A stretch of DNA of 6,926 bases, taken from TMED27 sp964351195. GTDB lineage: Bacteria > Pseudomonadota > Alphaproteobacteria > Micavibrionales > Micavibrionaceae. The stretch lies in contig CAYGNI010000096.1 in NCBI GenBank assembly GCA_964351195.1, positions 1 through 6,926 of the forward strand. Reading direction: 5' to 3'. The notes under the pieces are model-generated. The model did no database searches. It was not told the origin of the DNA and saw only the letters and a list, made by a program, of their open reading frames with translations. Every line of letters starts with the position of its first letter. Position 1 is the stretch's first letter. Of the stretch, positions 5,220 to 6,926 are shown in pieces. The position numbers and the translations under genes are program-made.

Positions 5220-6926
5220 TTACATTCTTGCCGGAACTTCGATGCCAAGAAGGCTTAAGATGCAGACAATCTGTCTATGCGTTTGGGTACACAGGGACAA
5301 GCGGCTGGCGCGCAAGGCATCGTCCTCTTCGGAGAGGATATGGCATGCCGCGTAAAACGAGCTGAATTCCTGCGCCAATCTATAGGCGTAATCACACAGG
5401 ACATGGGGCGTATAATTCTTCAGCGCCGTTTCGAAGTGGTCGGGGAATTCGGTCAAAAGCAAAGCCAGCGTGCGGCTCGCATCTTCGATAACGATATCCG
5501 CATTCTCGTCAATGCTCATGCCTTGGTCTTGCGCTTTGCGCAGCAGGGATTGAATTCGTACGGCCTGATAGAGCAGATACGGGCCGGTTTTCCCCTCAAA
5601 GCTCGTCATACGGTCGAGATCGAAGACGTAATCGGATTGGCGCTGGTTTTGAAGATCGGCGAATTTGATCGCAGCCAGCGCAACTTTTTGGGCTATATCT
5701 GCGCGTTCGTCCGCGTCGATGTCATCGGCAAGATTGGCTTCATCCAGACGTGCCCCCGCCTTTTCAATGGCCATGGCGATCAGGTCTTCAAGCTTCATCA
5801 CGCCGCCAGCACGCGTTTTAAACGGCTTGCCGTCCGTGCCATTCATCGTGCCGAAGCCCGCGAAAATGAGCTCTGGATGATCTGCGGATACCAAATCGCC
5901 CTTACGCGCGGCGCGGAAGACTTGTTCGAAATGCAAAGACTGACGCTGGTCGACGACGTAGATGATTTTCGCGGGATCATGCGTTTTCATGCGGTCGACA
6001 ATCGTGCCGAGATCGGTCGTGGAATACATCACTGCGCCATCGGATTTGAGCAAGATCAGAGGCGGGATTTCCTTGTTATCGTCCTCACGCGCAACGGTGA
6101 TGACCAGCGCGCCGTCGTCTTCCACGGCGATGCCTTTGGCTTTGAAATCCTCAACCATCGGCGCGATATAGGGATGCGCGTCGGCTTCGCCTTTCCATTC
6201 GTCAAAGTGAACGCCCAGCGCATCGAAATTGTTTTTCATGCCTTCGATGGAAATATCGATGAATTGCCGCCAGGTTTTGGTATAGGCCTCGTCGCCGTCC
6301 TGCAGCTTTTTGGTCGCGGCGCGCGCGGCCTCCATGCGGGCCTCATCGGCCTTACAATCTGCGGCGGCTTTGGGGTAAATCTCGGAGAGCTGCTCCATGG
6401 TGACGGGGCCTTGATGGCCTGTGATTTCCAGCTCTGAAAGGATCATGCCCATCGGTGTGCCCCAATCACCCATATGCACATCGCCAATGGTGTTATAGCC
6501 CGCAAACCCCAAAATACGGCGCAGTGTGTCGCCGATGATGGAGCTGCGTAAATGCCCGACATGCATGGGTTTTGCGATGTTCGGACCGCCGTAATCGAGC
6601 ACGACATTTTGCCCGGCGGGGACAGTTTGTACACCGAGGGTTTCCGTGTTTGCGATGTCTTTGAGGTGCTCCGTCAGCACCGCGTCCGTGACATTGAGGT
6701 TGATAAAGCCCGGTCCGGCGATTTCGATTGTGGTGAATGTTGCGTCCGTACCAAGCGTATCAACGATGCCTTGCGCGACTTCACGCGGGTTTTTCTTGGC
6801 TTGTTTCGCCGCGGCCATGGCTCCATTGCACTGAAACTGGCATAAATCGGGGCGGTCGGACACGCGCACAACGCCCAGCGCAGCGGGAAGCCCTTGAGCC
6901 TCAAAAGCCTGGCCAACAATGCTTGA
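5220..6926 (-). CDS. argS: Arginyl-tRNA synthetase, 5' end outside the window
   Basis: This class I enzyme charges tRNA-Arg with arginine in the cytoplasm. The frame is open to the right edge, giving 568 visible residues. Reading beyond the GTG at 6869 gives 19 more residues that still match ArgRS N-terminal domain sequence (for example FEAQGLPAALGVV), so that GTG is internal and only a short N-terminal piece is missing. The visible part starts with the ArgRS N-terminal domain (SDRPDLCQFQCNGAMAAAK). The HIGH signature follows as GGPNIAKPMHVGHLRSS (HVGH at 6552-6563), then the catalytic domain with GDWGTPMG and YSTTDLGT. The segment GKPFKTRAGGVMKLEDL replaces KMSKS, as in many bacterial ArgRSs. 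The C-terminal DALR anticodon-binding domain is complete (YAYRLAQEFSSFY, ALRASRLSLC) and ends in LLGIEVPARM. No truncation or missing key residue is seen. It is housekeeping and probably unrelated to the secretion genes apart from adjacency. Confidence 0.95.
   Translation of the reverse strand, partial: SSIVGQAFEAQGLPAALGVVRVSDRPDLCQFQCNGAMAAAKQAKKNPREVAQGIVDTLGTDATFTTIEIAGPGFINLNVTDAVLTEHLKDIANTETLGVQTVPAGQNVVLDYGGPNIAKPMHVGHLRSSIIGDTLRRILGFAGYNTIGDVHMGDWGTPMGMILSELEITGHQGPVTMEQLSEIYPKAAADCKADEARMEAARAATKKLQDGDEAYTKTWRQFIDISIEGMKNNFDALGVHFDEWKGEADAHPYIAPMVEDFKAKGIAVEDDGALVITVAREDDNKEIPPLILLKSDGAVMYSTTDLGTIVDRMKTHDPAKIIYVVDQRQSLHFEQVFRAARKGDLVSADHPELIFAGFGTMNGTDGKPFKTRAGGVMKLEDLIAMAIEKAGARLDEANLADDIDADERADIAQKVALAAIKFADLQNQRQSDYVFDLDRMTSFEGKTGPYLLYQAVRIQSLLRKAQDQGMSIDENADIVIEDASRTLALLLTEFPDHFETALKNYTPHVLCDYAYRLAQEFSSFYAACHILSEEDDALRASRLSLCTQTHRQIVCILSLLGIEVPARM

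Noticed and set aside
5277..6437. Long plus-strand open frame of 386 codons opposite argS
   Set aside because: It lies entirely antisense to a clear argS with complete motifs. Its translation has no recognisable domain and looks like a shadow of argS codon bias.

Overview
The window looks like chromosomal DNA from an alphaproteobacterium-like Gram-negative. The GC content is moderate and the genes are tightly packed. The arginyl-tRNA synthetase (argS) sequence is of alphaproteobacterial style, and a type IVB (Dot/Icm or IncI Tra/Trb-like) secretion module lies on the opposite strand. A Micavibrio-like or other environmental/predatory lineage is possible, but that is only a guess from the combination of genes.

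Layout. Positions 1-3625 (+) hold the coupling-complex part of a type IVB secretion system. It comprises the 3' end of dotM/icmP (to 572), an unrecognised single-pass membrane protein gene (589-1137), a 79-base spacer with two hairpins (1138-1216), and a full-length dotL/icmO ATPase gene (1217-3625). A pilin-like, single-membrane-anchor protein gene (about 3603-4295, +) starts inside the end of dotL and is probably translationally coupled to it. On the minus strand, a Fic-fold protein with a C-terminal winged helix (4300-5181) converges on the pilin-like gene with only 4 bases between stop codons. Upstream of it on the same strand is argS (5220 to beyond 6926), whose start lies outside the window.

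How the genes fit together. DotM and DotL are inner-membrane partners that recruit substrates to the type IVB machine. The gene between them sits where IncI plasmids carry trbB and where Legionella carries nothing, so its product is a candidate lineage-specific member of the coupling complex. The pilin-like protein is tied to dotL by gene overlap, which suggests a surface or periplasmic role linked to the same machine. argS is housekeeping.

The most unusual points are four. The Fic-like protein has lost both the catalytic histidine and the usual inhibitory Ser-Glu-Gly element, yet keeps an intact frame and a DNA-binding-type C-terminus. The dotL ribosome-binding site is buried in a perfect 7-bp hairpin. 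DotL has a long Pro/Ala-rich tail with a hydrophobic island and a terminal helix. The dotM-dotL insertion protein has a possible PH-like cytoplasmic domain. No RNA genes, CRISPR arrays, insertion sequences or tRNAs were seen.
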